Source: Candidatus Poribacteria bacterium | Lineage (GTDB): Bacteria; Poribacteria; WGA-4E; WGA-3G | Direction: 5' to 3' | NCBI GenBank assembly: GCA_028818705.1 | Contig: JAPPNJ010000217.1 | Location: 30,762 to 94,761 of the forward strand | DNA length: 64,000 bases | Shown: in pieces, positions 53,149 to 62,000 of the stretch | How the letters are laid out: each line of letters starts with the position of its first letter | Numbering within the stretch: position 1 is the first letter of the stretch | The notes under the pieces: model-generated | Told to the model about the DNA's origin: nothing | The model's input: only the letters and a program-made list of their open reading frames with translations | Database searches by the model: none | Position numbers and translations under genes: made by a program

Positions 53149-53460
53149 TCAAGATTCCGCTTCCCCTTCACTTTCCGTCCCTGATGACTGTGATGATGGC
53201 AGGGGTGGCGGGAAAACAAGTTTATTAGATGTGGACATTTCATGTTTTTTCAGTATCCTTTGCAGCATTTCGTAGGCTTTCTCGCACTCTTCTTTCGTGC
53301 CGAGTAATTCTATGCTGGGTGAGTCTACTAAATTAATATGTATCTCATACGAATCATTTTTTGCCCTAATTATCTTAATTTGTTGAATATAGGTAACATT
53401 TACCATTCCTTGGTAGGATGTTTGCTGCCTGCCATTCGGATTAATGATTTCAATAAACAC
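53149..53460 (-). CDS. small protein of unknown function
   Basis: 103 residues starting at GTG 53460 with AAGGAG seven bases upstream. The body mixes beta-like (MVNVTYIQQIKIIRAKNDSY) and helical (KEECEKAYEMLQRILKKHE) stretches, possibly a small PH-like or ferredoxin-like alpha/beta fold. It ends in an acidic Ser/Pro/Glu-rich tail (PPPLPSSQSSGTESEGEAES) likely to be disordered. No signal peptide, no known family recognised. The 180 bp upstream and 220 bp downstream show no gene. Confidence 0.55.
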   Translation of the reverse strand: MFIEIINPNGRQQTSYQGMVNVTYIQQIKIIRAKNDSYEIHINLVDSPSIELLGTKEECEKAYEMLQRILKKHEMSTSNKLVFPPPLPSSQSSGTESEGEAES

Positions 53461-53647
53461 GAAAAATCTCCTTTATGCCGTGAAAAACATAAGTTGCCAT
53501 TGAAGCAATAGTACAGATTAAATCTCTAAAATTCAAATAATGAGAATTATAGTAAAAAAATGAGGAAAATATTAATGGAGTGTCCTAACATGTTTAATAT
53601 GTCATAACCACTTTATGAGATAATACAGGCTGGTGTCTGTAAATGCC

Positions 53648-54661
53648 TTAACGAATCTGATACCGTTCAACGCCATCCATATCGAGACTAACCCCCAGCC
53701 CGGGTGCCTCTGGCAGCGTGATTGCACCGTTAGAGATGTCCATACTGCCACCAGATAGATCGTCAATACGGATGTGTGGAAGCTCGTCAACGGGCATCGT
53801 ACAGTTTGGCAGTGTACATGCGATATGTGCGGCGAATGTTGAGGCAACGCATGAGCCGAATGCGAAAATCTGCACCCAAATTGGAAGACCTGCAGCTTCA
53901 GCAACGGCGGCACTTTTTCGCAGCCCTGCGACGTTCCCACCCATGTTGACAGCGTCCACGGCGTAGGCGCGAATGTTCTCTAAAATTCCTTGAGGTGCCC
54001 CCAGATGTCGAGCAACTGGAACGTCTACCTCTTCCCGTAGCCGACGATACCAAGACAAATCTTCAAACCGGATCGGGTCCTCATAAACTTCAATGTTATA
54101 AGGTCGTAACTCCCGCGCAAGACGGAGACCGGTCTCCAAATCCCCGAATTCCGTATTCGGATCAACACGGATCTGGAAATCGGGACCGCAAGCTTCTCTG
54201 ATTAAACGAGCGGTTTCAACGATATTTGCCTTCCGAGCTTTAAGTTTATGTACCCGAAATCCCATATTTGCCGCACGCTCAGCCTCGGCTGCTGTCGCTT
54301 CCGCTGGCATCGGTGGTGACCAGTAAGCAAGTTCGACGCTATCCCTGTATTTTTCACCAATTAACTTATGAGCGGGGACTCCTAACGCCTGTCCTGCCAG
54401 GTCGTAAAAGGCACACTGGAAGGCGAATGACTCCGAAGCCAAGTCAATATCCCAAAGATTTTTACCGATATATTTTTCGGCAATCGCGTCAGCTTGGTCT
54501 GTAATGTTACTATTCAGGGAATTGCTCTCCCCTAATCCTGTCAGACCTTCATCCGTGTGTACCCACACCAAGGTAGTCGGATAATCCATGTCCCAATGTT
54601 TTTGTATTGCTGGAACAAATGGAATGGAAACGGTGCGATACGCAATGTCTGTGATTTTCAT
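53648..54661 (-). CDS. enolase-superfamily (mandelate racemase/muconate lactonizing) protein with unusual metal site
   Basis: 337 residues with the two-domain enolase-superfamily layout: N-terminal cap ITDIAYRTVSIPFVPA, barrel with KLKARK (K-x-K, about 138-143), IRVDPNTEF (Asp ligand, about 168) and VYEDPIRFED (Glu ligand, about 195). The third metal ligand, normally Asp or Glu at the end of the next strand, falls in VPVARHLGAPQG, where Arg-His stand instead. A catalytic general acid/base is also unclear beyond NMGGNVAGL. It probably acts on a carboxylate substrate of sugar-acid or amino-acid type, or has lost activity. Minus strand, single gene, divergent from phoX. Confidence 0.75.
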   Translation of the reverse strand: MKITDIAYRTVSIPFVPAIQKHWDMDYPTTLVWVHTDEGLTGLGESNSLNSNITDQADAIAEKYIGKNLWDIDLASESFAFQCAFYDLAGQALGVPAHKLIGEKYRDSVELAYWSPPMPAEATAAEAERAANMGFRVHKLKARKANIVETARLIREACGPDFQIRVDPNTEFGDLETGLRLARELRPYNIEVYEDPIRFEDLSWYRRLREEVDVPVARHLGAPQGILENIRAYAVDAVNMGGNVAGLRKSAAVAEAAGLPIWVQIFAFGSCVASTFAAHIACTLPNCTMPVDELPHIRIDDLSGGSMDISNGAITLPEAPGLGVSLDMDGVERYQIR

Positions 54662-54864
54662 AAGTGCCTACTCCTTGGAAATATTACTTGAATCACGGAT
54701 TCGTACACCTCTGTTCAATCATTCAATTGGGCATTTACCCATAACCGGAATTCTATGCGATTCATCAGAGAGTATCAAGTACTTTTTCTGGAGGGGAATG
54801 GAGAACGAAAGACTTGTTGTGACATGCCCCAAAAACTGCATGCGCCTAAGGTTTGCACAAACTT

Positions 54865-54917
54865 TTGAAAAAATTTTAAAGATGTTGTAAAATAATAAGA
54901 TTGTACTTTATGTACAA
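54865..54917 (+). promoter_or_regulatory. predicted promoter with palindromic operator upstream of phoX
   Basis: TTGAAA (54865-54870), 17 bp, TAAAAT (54888-54893) form a good promoter. At the expected transcription start the perfect dyad TTGTAC-TTTAT-GTACAA occupies 54901-54917, a position where a dimeric repressor would block initiation. It does not resemble the E. coli Pho box. The phoX ATG is 67 bp further on. Confidence 0.55.
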
Positions 54918-54983
54918 AGAAAGAATCGCATCTATGGTACAAAAACTTCGGGCACCTCCTTAATACTTTGATGGAGAAAATTT

Positions 54984-56441
54984 ATGAGAAACAGACTATC
55001 TCGACGACAATTTCTACGTTTCGGGACGTTTGCATCTGCAGCAGTCAGTCTCGGGTTTATGGGTTGTAGCCGAGCACTGATTGAAAAAGTACCCGGTTTT
55101 GGACCTGAACTGCCTTATGAGTTCATGCCAACCCCAAACCGTCTCCTTGACCTCCCGGAAGGATTTGCTGCTCACGCCTTTTCCAGAACGGGTGAGCTCA
55201 TGGACGATGGACTTTGGGTGCCTGGTGGTCACGATGGCATGGCAGCTTATCCGGGTCCCAACGGCAAAACGATCCTTGTTCGCAATCACGAATTGGTCGC
55301 CACCAGCAAATCGGTCGGTGCGTTTGGGTGGAATAACGAGAAGCTTGAACGTTCCGTCACTGATAAATTGTATGACGCCGGTTCTGGTGAACTGCCGTGT
55401 CTCGGTGGAACAACAACACTCGTCTATGATACGCAAACGCAAACACTGGAGAAGCATTTCTTGAGTTTGGCAGGGACAATCCGGAATTGTGCTGGTGGTC
55501 TCACGCCATGGAATACGTGGATTACTTGTGAAGAAACCATGCAAAAAGCTGAAGCAGAAACGACTTATGAAGCCGACCACGGGTATAATTTTGAAGTCCC
55601 CGCCTCTGCTGACATAGGAGTAGCCGATCCCATCCCGTTGAAAGCGATGGGACGTTTCAATCATGAAGCCGTTGCTGTCGATCCTAAGACCAGCATTGTT
55701 TATCAAACGGAGGACAGAGGGGATAGTTTAATGTATCGATTTATTCCCGACAAACCGGGAGAACTGGCAGCAGGGGGCAAACTACAGGCGATGAGGATCC
55801 GAGATCTCAAAGGCGCAGATACCCGAAACTGGCAGAGTCGGATGCAAAAGATTTTCCCATGGACATACAACCCTGTCCCGGTCGGTGAAACATTCGCAGT
55901 CGAATGGGTGGATATTGAAAATGTAGAGTCGCCAGATGATGACCTCCGCGTGCAGGGGAGTGAAGGTAAAGGTGCAGCGAAGTTTGCGCGGGGCGAAGGG
56001 ATATGGTACGGTAGTAACTCCGAGAATGGAGAATTCTATATTGCCTGCACGAATGGTGGTATTGCGTACAAAGGGCAAATCTGGAAATATACACCGAGCC
56101 CTTATGAAGCGACAAGCCGCGAGGATCAACAGCCCGGCATCCTGCAACTCTTCATTGAGCCAAACGACAGGAATCTCATGGAAAATGCGGATAACCTAAC
56201 GGTCGCACCGTGGGGTGACCTCATTATTTGTGAAGACGGACCCGAGGAAGAGTTTCTTGTCGGTGTAACGCCTGAAGGGCATCTTTATAAATTTGCTCGA
56301 AACGCCGGTAATATGTCTGAACTCGCCGGTGCGACGTTCTCACCTGATGGCACGACGCTCTTTGTGAATATCCAAAGTCATGGGATTACACTGGCGATTA
56401 CGGGTCCCTGGCACGAGATTCGACAACGTCCTCTGACCTAA
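54984..56441 (+). CDS. phoX: PhoX-family alkaline phosphatase (DUF839), TAT-exported
   Basis: 485 residues; GGAG seven bases before the ATG. A twin-arginine signal, LSRRQFLRFGTFASAAVSLG (residues 4-23), is followed by a Cys (GFMGC) that may be lipidated. The PhoX domain follows, with LVRNHEL, GGLTPWNTWITCEETM, GRFNHEAVAVDP and VYQTEDRGDSLMYRF. In characterised PhoX these regions bind Ca and Fe at the active site. The expected role is release of phosphate from organic phosphoesters outside the inner membrane. TAT export fits metal loading in the cytoplasm. Single gene, followed by a hairpin. Confidence 0.85.
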   Translation: MRNRLSRRQFLRFGTFASAAVSLGFMGCSRALIEKVPGFGPELPYEFMPTPNRLLDLPEGFAAHAFSRTGELMDDGLWVPGGHDGMAAYPGPNGKTILVRNHELVATSKSVGAFGWNNEKLERSVTDKLYDAGSGELPCLGGTTTLVYDTQTQTLEKHFLSLAGTIRNCAGGLTPWNTWITCEETMQKAEAETTYEADHGYNFEVPASADIGVADPIPLKAMGRFNHEAVAVDPKTSIVYQTEDRGDSLMYRFIPDKPGELAAGGKLQAMRIRDLKGADTRNWQSRMQKIFPWTYNPVPVGETFAVEWVDIENVESPDDDLRVQGSEGKGAAKFARGEGIWYGSNSENGEFYIACTNGGIAYKGQIWKYTPSPYEATSREDQQPGILQLFIEPNDRNLMENADNLTVAPWGDLIICEDGPEEEFLVGVTPEGHLYKFARNAGNMSELAGATFSPDGTTLFVNIQSHGITLAITGPWHEIRQRPLT

Positions 56442-56497
56442 CGCTAACGTGCCCATTTCTTGACGATTAACTAATTGAAACCTTCCATATACGAGTA

Positions 56498-56535
56498 AAA
56501 CCTGACACTTTTGATTAGATTGAGGTGTCAGGTTT
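56498..56535 (+). terminator. terminator-like hairpin after phoX
   Basis: AAACCTGACAC (56498-56508) and GTGTCAGGTTT (56525-56535) are perfect 11-base arms around a 16-base loop, 57 bp after the phoX stop. The T-run is only the TTT at the stem end, so efficiency is uncertain. The rest of 56442-56737 is AT-rich with no other feature seen. Confidence 0.5.
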
Positions 56536-56737
56536 CGCTATAAATACCCTCCCGTAACCGCTGATCTTTTTCTTTGATTTTTTTCGACAAGTACGATATT
56601 ATCTAATTACTCACGGTAGTGAGGTTGAAAGAATTTTATGGGTGTTGTAATCTCATTTTTTCGCTAGAACTTTCCATTCATATTGTGAAGTGTGAGACGT
56701 AGAACGTGATATTCATCGCGTGAGGGCAAATTATTCA

Positions 56738-57607
56738 ATGGCAGGAATAAAAACAGGCCTTTATCTTGGAGATTGCTTAGAAGTACTCGCTGATTTTGAT
56801 GCCGATTCATTCGATCTGATTGTGACTTCTCCTCCGTATGCGGACCGTCGATCCAAAACGTATGGCGGAATCAGACCCAATGAATACGTCAATTGGTTTA
56901 TGCTTCGAGCGGAAGAGTTTTTAAGGGTCCTCAAGCCATCTGGTACATTCATTCTGAACATCAAAGAGCAGGCTGTTGATGGAGAACGGCATACTTATGT
57001 TATTGAGTTAATACTTGAGATGAAAAGACAAGGATGGTTGTGGACAGAGGAATTTGTCTGGCACAAGAAAAATTGCTATCCAGGCAAATGGCCGAACCGA
57101 TTTAGAGACGCTTGGGAGAGATGTTTGCAGTTTAATAAAACCAGGAAGTTCAATATGTATCAAGAGGCAGTTATGGTGCCAATGGGAGATTGGGCAGAAA
57201 AAAGGTTAAAAAATCTCAGCGAAACAGATCAGAATCGGGATACATCGAAGGTGGGAAGCGGGTTCGGTAAGAATGTTTCAAATTGGTTGGATCGAAAAAT
57301 GGCGTATCCAACGAATGTGCTACACTTGGCAACAGAGACCGGCAACCGGAAACACAGTGCCGTTTTTCCCAAGGCGTTACCCGAATGGTTTATCAAATTG
57401 TTTACGAAAGAAAATGATTGGGTGCTTGATCCATTTGCAGGTGCCGGTACGACGTGTCAGGTTGCTCAAAAGTTATTAAGAAATTCTGCTGGCGTTGAAA
57501 TTTTACCTGAATACTATCAATTAGCACAAGAGAGTATCAACTCGATGCAATGTTTTTTATTTGAAGAAACCCAGTATGAAGCCCATTACACAACAAGAAA
57601 TAGCTGA
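56738..57607 (+). CDS. site-specific DNA methyltransferase (TSPPY type, N4-cytosine or N6-adenine)
   Basis: 289 residues from ATG 56738, or 295 from GTG 56720; ribosome sites are weak for both. Catalytic motif IV is LIVTSPPYADR (about residue 29), the TSPPY form common in N4-cytosine enzymes. The SAM-binding motif I is WVLDPFAGAGTTCQVA near the C-terminus, so the order is of the beta class. It should methylate a specific DNA sequence. The following small frame looks like the start of a restriction enzyme, which would make this a former restriction-modification pair now reduced to the methylase. Confidence 0.85.
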   Translation: MAGIKTGLYLGDCLEVLADFDADSFDLIVTSPPYADRRSKTYGGIRPNEYVNWFMLRAEEFLRVLKPSGTFILNIKEQAVDGERHTYVIELILEMKRQGWLWTEEFVWHKKNCYPGKWPNRFRDAWERCLQFNKTRKFNMYQEAVMVPMGDWAEKRLKNLSETDQNRDTSKVGSGFGKNVSNWLDRKMAYPTNVLHLATETGNRKHSAVFPKALPEWFIKLFTKENDWVLDPFAGAGTTCQVAQKLLRNSAGVEILPEYYQLAQESINSMQCFLFEETQYEAHYTTRNS

Positions 57608-57782
57608 TTATGTTGAGGCGCATATTCAAGTATTTCATCGGAAGAGATTAGATAGCCTCCAAAAATTGAAATTGATGGATGTCGTCAATGGGAAGAAATT
57701 GTCAAATTTAATTCAGCGGATACTACATCTTGAAAACCAATTCCAAACACAATTCGGTTCATTCCAGCCTACATCTCAATAG
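57576..57782 (+). pseudogene. short frame resembling the N-terminus of a type II restriction endonuclease
   Basis: 68 residues from ATG 57576, overlapping the methyltransferase end by 32 bp. The opening ITQQEIADYVEAHIQVFHRK followed by RLDSLQKLKLMDVV resembles, from memory, the first 35-40 residues of PmeII-like type II restriction endonucleases, which usually continue K-x-K-N-P-Y-L-F. Here that continuation is absent and the frame closes after a helical tail (KLSNLIQRILHLENQFQTQF). The simplest reading is a large internal or 3' deletion of the cognate endonuclease. It could instead be a small regulatory protein of the methylase. Confidence 0.45.
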
Positions 57783-57824
57783 TTTAACCCTCCCAACGAA
57801 ATCATATGGGTTGACCATATAACA

Positions 57825-60572
57825 TCAACGCGCTCGCCTCTTAGCAGCTAATAACCGACTCATCGTCGCTTCTGCAGGCTGTGCAGATGCTGTGTCTTCT
57901 CGAACACGTCCGTCCAAAGGTGCTGTGTTTGCGGATGTTCTTGGGACTTGAATCCCGATCGATGTATCAGTAGATTTTCCAAACAATCGTTCAAAAAACG
58001 CTGTCAGATGCCTATTCGCTATGCTGTAACGCCGAAGAACCATCTCTAATACAAACAAGATAGCGGCAGCAATTAGCAATGTTTGTGCTAGTGAGGTTTT
58101 CTTTTCAACGGGTGTGCCTGTCGGTCTCGTGATTTGAGTTGAGGTGGGTTCATGAATGCCAACCGTGCCAGCAGCAAGCATCTTTAACAAATCCGTATCA
58201 ACCCCAAATTCAGCGTATTCTGCCGGATAAGAGAGCGACAAAACTTCGGTGCGCCTGCGTTCATCGCCTTCGCGTTGGGCAGTGACAATGTAAGCACCGC
58301 TGTTAGGCACCTGAAATGTGCCGCTGTAACGCGTCGGTGTATCCTGTTGTATCTCAACGGACTCGCTTACCCCGTCCGGACCTGCAACGTGGAGTTTATA
58401 GGCTGCTTGTGACGAGGTTCGCGTATCAATACTCACTTGCGCCACGCCGTGACGAAGTGATACCGAGAGGTCAAAGTCGGCATCTGTGTCTGTCGCAGGG
58501 AGTGCCCAGTTAACGACCTGTGCCCAGAACTTCCCAAAGTTGTCCCACGGGATCCATTCTTTCGACCATGCCGGTTGGACGTCCGATGTCCACGCGATCG
58601 ATTTCCCCAATCCGAAATTCCAACCTGCCAAAATCGGTTCGTCTTTGTGGGAACGAATAAAAACCTGTGTGATCTCTTTCTCCGTCGTTGAGACATAGCC
58701 GTGAAGCTGAGGCACCTTACCCAGACCTGCCAGAATCGGTTCCCCCGGAACAACAATAACAGGTTGAAACGGTTCTTGAACAATGTAACGTCGTGTCTCT
58801 CGGACGGCTTCTGTTAGGACTGTCGGCAATTGTTGGAGATTTTGAACGAAGACAGCGCGTCCACCGCCGGTTTCTGCAACTTGCGTAAGGAGTTGTCTGT
58901 TGGCATCGCCTACTGCAATCGCCGTGATGCTGATACGTGCTTCAGCGATCTGTGCCGCGAGTTCAAGAAAATCAGATTCCGTGCCATCGGATTTACCGTC
59001 GGATAAGAGGACAATGTGTTTCCGTTTGGACTCGTTTGCTTTGAGCATCTCGTATGCGTCTTCAGTCGCATCTTTTATCTTTGTGGTGCCGCCTGTTGGG
59101 CGGAGTTTACTCACGGCGGAGATGAGTGCGCTGTGGTTGGATGTGAGATCAGAGATACGATGAACGTCGGTATTGAAACCGAGGATTCCAGCCACGTCCT
59201 CCTCGTCAAGGTTACGGATACCGGTGCGCACTCCTTCAATAGCAAGTTGAATTTTCTGTCGCGCCCCGACGTAATTTGCCATGCTGCCCGATGTATCCAA
59301 TACAAAAACAATAGCGACGGCGTCTTTGCGTTCACGCGGTGTCATTTCCACTGGAAGTGCGCGTTCCAGTGCCGTATCGGTATAGCCACCCGGTCCGTAA
59401 GCGTGTCTACCACCGATAACGATTAGTCCGTGTCCGAGATCGTGGACGTAATTTTCGATGTGTTGTAGCTGTTCGGACGAAAGCGAGTCAACAGAAACGT
59501 TGCTCAGAACCAGAACATCGCTGCGTTGGAGTGCTACGAGTTCTATTGGCATCTCGGCGGGTGACATCACCTCAACACCGAAGCCGTTCTCCTCAAGGAC
59601 GGTTTTGAGAGCGTCGGTACCTGCGAGGTTGCCCTCTGTGTATACGGAGACTTGTGGTTTGTCCTGAATCTGCACAACGGCGGACGCCTGATTATTTTCA
59701 GGAATTTCATCGGTTACGTTCAACTTCAACCGATACGTTCGACTTCCTTCTTCAGTAATCTGTTGTGTAAGTAGGGGATAAACGTGTCTGCCGCTTGGTA
59801 GCGTCCATTCAAAGTCGTCAATCGGTGTGTCTTCGTGATAGAGGGTGGCGTTCAGTTTTGGGATGCGCCCATCGGTTTCAATCACTGCCTCGATTCCGAA
59901 ATACTGTCCCTTGCGGACTTGACTTGGTAGCTGCAGCTGTACCACTCGTACTGCATCATCGACAGCATTAAGAGGGACTGTTAATATTTCAACCTTGCTT
60001 GCCGAAAGCAGTGGCAGGTAGTCTTTGAGAGATGTCCCACCAGCGTTATGCGTTCCGTCGCTAAAGAGAACGATCCGTTGGTGATAGTCATCCGGCAGCA
60101 GTGCAATTGCCCGCTTAAGTGCTGTGAGTATGTCCGTACCGTCTCGCCTAAGCGTCTGTTCTGTGAACGTCTCCAACGACACTGCAAGCGAATCTTCAGG
60201 AGGTAAGTCTTGCTTGGAACGGATTTCTCGAAGGACAGAGGTTTCCTTTGCAAAACTGATAATGCCAAACTGATCGGTGGGTTTCAATTTTGCGACAGCG
60301 GCGTTTATCTGTATGAGTGCTTCTTCGTGCTCCGTAGATGGAATGCTTTCGGAGGCGTCGAGCAGAAAGACGACAGCGAGCTGCTGTTCTTTGTGTGTGC
60401 GATGCAGATCGGCTAAGGCGAGAATCGCACATAAGAGTGCAGCACCTCTGAGGCAGAAGGTCACGCTTTTTCGCCACTTCGCTGCGCCGAGGTGTGCACG
60501 GCGCTGCACAAAGATTATTATGGGGATCGCAGCGAGCAGAATTAGGAAGAGGGGGGCGCGGAAATCAAACAT
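57825..60572 (-). CDS. membrane protein with two VWA domains flanking a glutamine-amidotransferase-like domain
   Basis: 915 residues. N-terminal helices (residues 4-22 and 38-57) precede VWA domain 1 (about 66-215), with MIDAS-like FLLDASESIPS and FSDGTHN. There follows a beta-sandwich region, then a class I amidotransferase-like fold (about 305-410, LVLSNVSVDSLSSEQLQHIE and IVIGGRHAYGPGGYT) without an obvious catalytic Cys. VWA domain 2 (about 415-590) has FVLDTSGSMANY, a full MIDAS, and LLSDGKSDGTE. A C-terminal helix (about 830-850) and a basic cytoplasmic tail close the protein. Such double-VWA proteins are probably surface or periplasmic adhesion or chaperone components; the partner is unknown. 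Confidence 0.8.
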   Translation of the reverse strand: MFDFRAPLFLILLAAIPIIIFVQRRAHLGAAKWRKSVTFCLRGAALLCAILALADLHRTHKEQQLAVVFLLDASESIPSTEHEEALIQINAAVAKLKPTDQFGIISFAKETSVLREIRSKQDLPPEDSLAVSLETFTEQTLRRDGTDILTALKRAIALLPDDYHQRIVLFSDGTHNAGGTSLKDYLPLLSASKVEILTVPLNAVDDAVRVVQLQLPSQVRKGQYFGIEAVIETDGRIPKLNATLYHEDTPIDDFEWTLPSGRHVYPLLTQQITEEGSRTYRLKLNVTDEIPENNQASAVVQIQDKPQVSVYTEGNLAGTDALKTVLEENGFGVEVMSPAEMPIELVALQRSDVLVLSNVSVDSLSSEQLQHIENYVHDLGHGLIVIGGRHAYGPGGYTDTALERALPVEMTPRERKDAVAIVFVLDTSGSMANYVGARQKIQLAIEGVRTGIRNLDEEDVAGILGFNTDVHRISDLTSNHSALISAVSKLRPTGGTTKIKDATEDAYEMLKANESKRKHIVLLSDGKSDGTESDFLELAAQIAEARISITAIAVGDANRQLLTQVAETGGGRAVFVQNLQQLPTVLTEAVRETRRYIVQEPFQPVIVVPGEPILAGLGKVPQLHGYVSTTEKEITQVFIRSHKDEPILAGWNFGLGKSIAWTSDVQPAWSKEWIPWDNFGKFWAQVVNWALPATDTDADFDLSVSLRHGVAQVSIDTRTSSQAAYKLHVAGPDGVSESVEIQQDTPTRYSGTFQVPNSGAYIVTAQREGDERRRTEVLSLSYPAEYAEFGVDTDLLKMLAAGTVGIHEPTSTQITRPTGTPVEKKTSLAQTLLIAAAILFVLEMVLRRYSIANRHLTAFFERLFGKSTDTSIGIQVPRTSANTAPLDGRVREDTASAQPAEATMSRLLAAKRRAR

Positions 60573-60739
60573 AATATTTAGCCGTTAGCAGTCAGGTCGC
60601 CTACTGCGTAGGCTTTCAGCGGTCAGTAGGGCGTTTGCTTATTAGAACGTCTTTTCATGATACAAGCAAATTCCTGACATCTCAATGTTTTGTGAGTTGA
60701 CATAATTCCTTCCTCAATTCTGCGGTGTGTAGTGCTGCG

Positions 60740-61981
60740 TCACGTTATTTCGGCGTCTGCCTGATACTTCTGCTCGTCGAATAACGCAATGAAGGCGATC
60801 GCAGCAACGACTGTTACAACGATAGGCACCATGAAGATTTTTGCCCATGCGTGTCCACCTTCGGCGTAAGCGAAGTAGTCGTGGACACGTCCGCTGACGA
60901 TATGCCCGACTAACATACCAAAGCCGTTAGTTACAAAGAGAAGTAGAGATTGAGAACTCGCTCGAATATCTTGTGGACTCAATCGCTCTACTGCAATCAT
61001 CCCACCAACAAAAAAGAACGAATAACAGATCCCGTGCAGTGTTTGTGCGCCAATGACCAACCATACGGGTTGACCTATAGCGAAAATAGCGTACCGAACC
61101 GGCCACGCAAGGATGCCTAAAAAGATGGTAAACCGCATCCCAAACCGTCGCAAGCACGGAAACAGAAGGAGCATGAGGACGACCTCGGCAACCTGCCCAA
61201 GGCTCATCGCGAAATTGGCACTACTCCCGGCAAGCCCAACGCCGTGTTCTGCCTCGGTCAGAAACAGGTAGGTTAAATTGTAATAGAAAGGAAGTTCGAT
61301 CGCGACGACAAAGGAAATAATCAGCAGGATGGCGAAGTTACGATTTGAGACAAGAGAGAAGGCTTCAAGAAACGCATAAGGATTCTTCGCCTCTTTGCTT
61401 GGTGGTGTGTTAGGCAGTGTCAGACAATACGCACCCATAATGAAGGAGAGGATAGCCCCGAAGAGGAGACAGTCGCCGACGTGTGGAAGGGTTACCTCCC
61501 GTCCTTCCCAAAATCGAAGGTACAGACTCAGCACCCAATTAATTGCAATCCAACCGAGCGTTCCGAAGACCCGGATGTTCCCAAATTTATCTGACTGTCC
61601 CATGTGATGGAAAGCGATAGCGTTCGTCAGCGCGATCGTGGGCATATAGAGAACGGCATGCAGGAAAATCGCTCCCCACATCATCGGGAAGCTTGTCTGT
61701 TTCCACGCGAAAAGTAGACAAACACCACCGAGTAGATGCGAAATCGCTGCGAATACCTGGGCGGGCATTAATCGATCCGCAATCCAACCTGCGATGATTG
61801 GGGAAATTATTGAGCCGATGGCGGTGGTGCCGAAGACGTAGCTAATCTGCTTACCGGTGAAACCGAGATTTTGCATGTGTCCTGCGATGAGTACTGCCCA
61901 TGCACCCCATATAGCGAACTGTAAGAACATCATGCCTGATAGCCGTACATAAGTTACGAAATCTGTTTGTCTGTTTTCCAT
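60740..61981 (-). CDS. MFS transporter, NupG-like nucleoside:H+ symporter family
   Basis: 413 residues from ATG 61981 (AAGGAGG nine bases upstream) with twelve helices. The first helix, LSGMMFLQFAIWGAWAVLIA, followed by GKQISYVFGTTAIGSIISPI, fits the nucleoside-H+ symporter (NHS) family, as do GWIADR and TLHGICYSFFFVGGMI. It imports nucleosides or related ribosides with protons. It lies 19 bp after the nicotinamidase-like gene in the same direction, so a joint role in NAD-precursor or nucleoside salvage is plausible. Confidence 0.8.
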   Translation of the reverse strand: MENRQTDFVTYVRLSGMMFLQFAIWGAWAVLIAGHMQNLGFTGKQISYVFGTTAIGSIISPIIAGWIADRLMPAQVFAAISHLLGGVCLLFAWKQTSFPMMWGAIFLHAVLYMPTIALTNAIAFHHMGQSDKFGNIRVFGTLGWIAINWVLSLYLRFWEGREVTLPHVGDCLLFGAILSFIMGAYCLTLPNTPPSKEAKNPYAFLEAFSLVSNRNFAILLIISFVVAIELPFYYNLTYLFLTEAEHGVGLAGSSANFAMSLGQVAEVVLMLLLFPCLRRFGMRFTIFLGILAWPVRYAIFAIGQPVWLVIGAQTLHGICYSFFFVGGMIAVERLSPQDIRASSQSLLLFVTNGFGMLVGHIVSGRVHDYFAYAEGGHAWAKIFMVPIVVTVVAAIAFIALFDEQKYQADAEIT

Positions 61982-62000
61982 AGTCGGTTTCCTCCTTTGC

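Noticed and set aside
54865..54917. Classical Pho box upstream of phoX
   Set aside because: No pair of CTGTCAT-like direct repeats; only an unrelated palindrome is present.
55014..55706. Minus-strand open frame of 230 codons
   Set aside because: Antisense of phoX, no start signal or motif.
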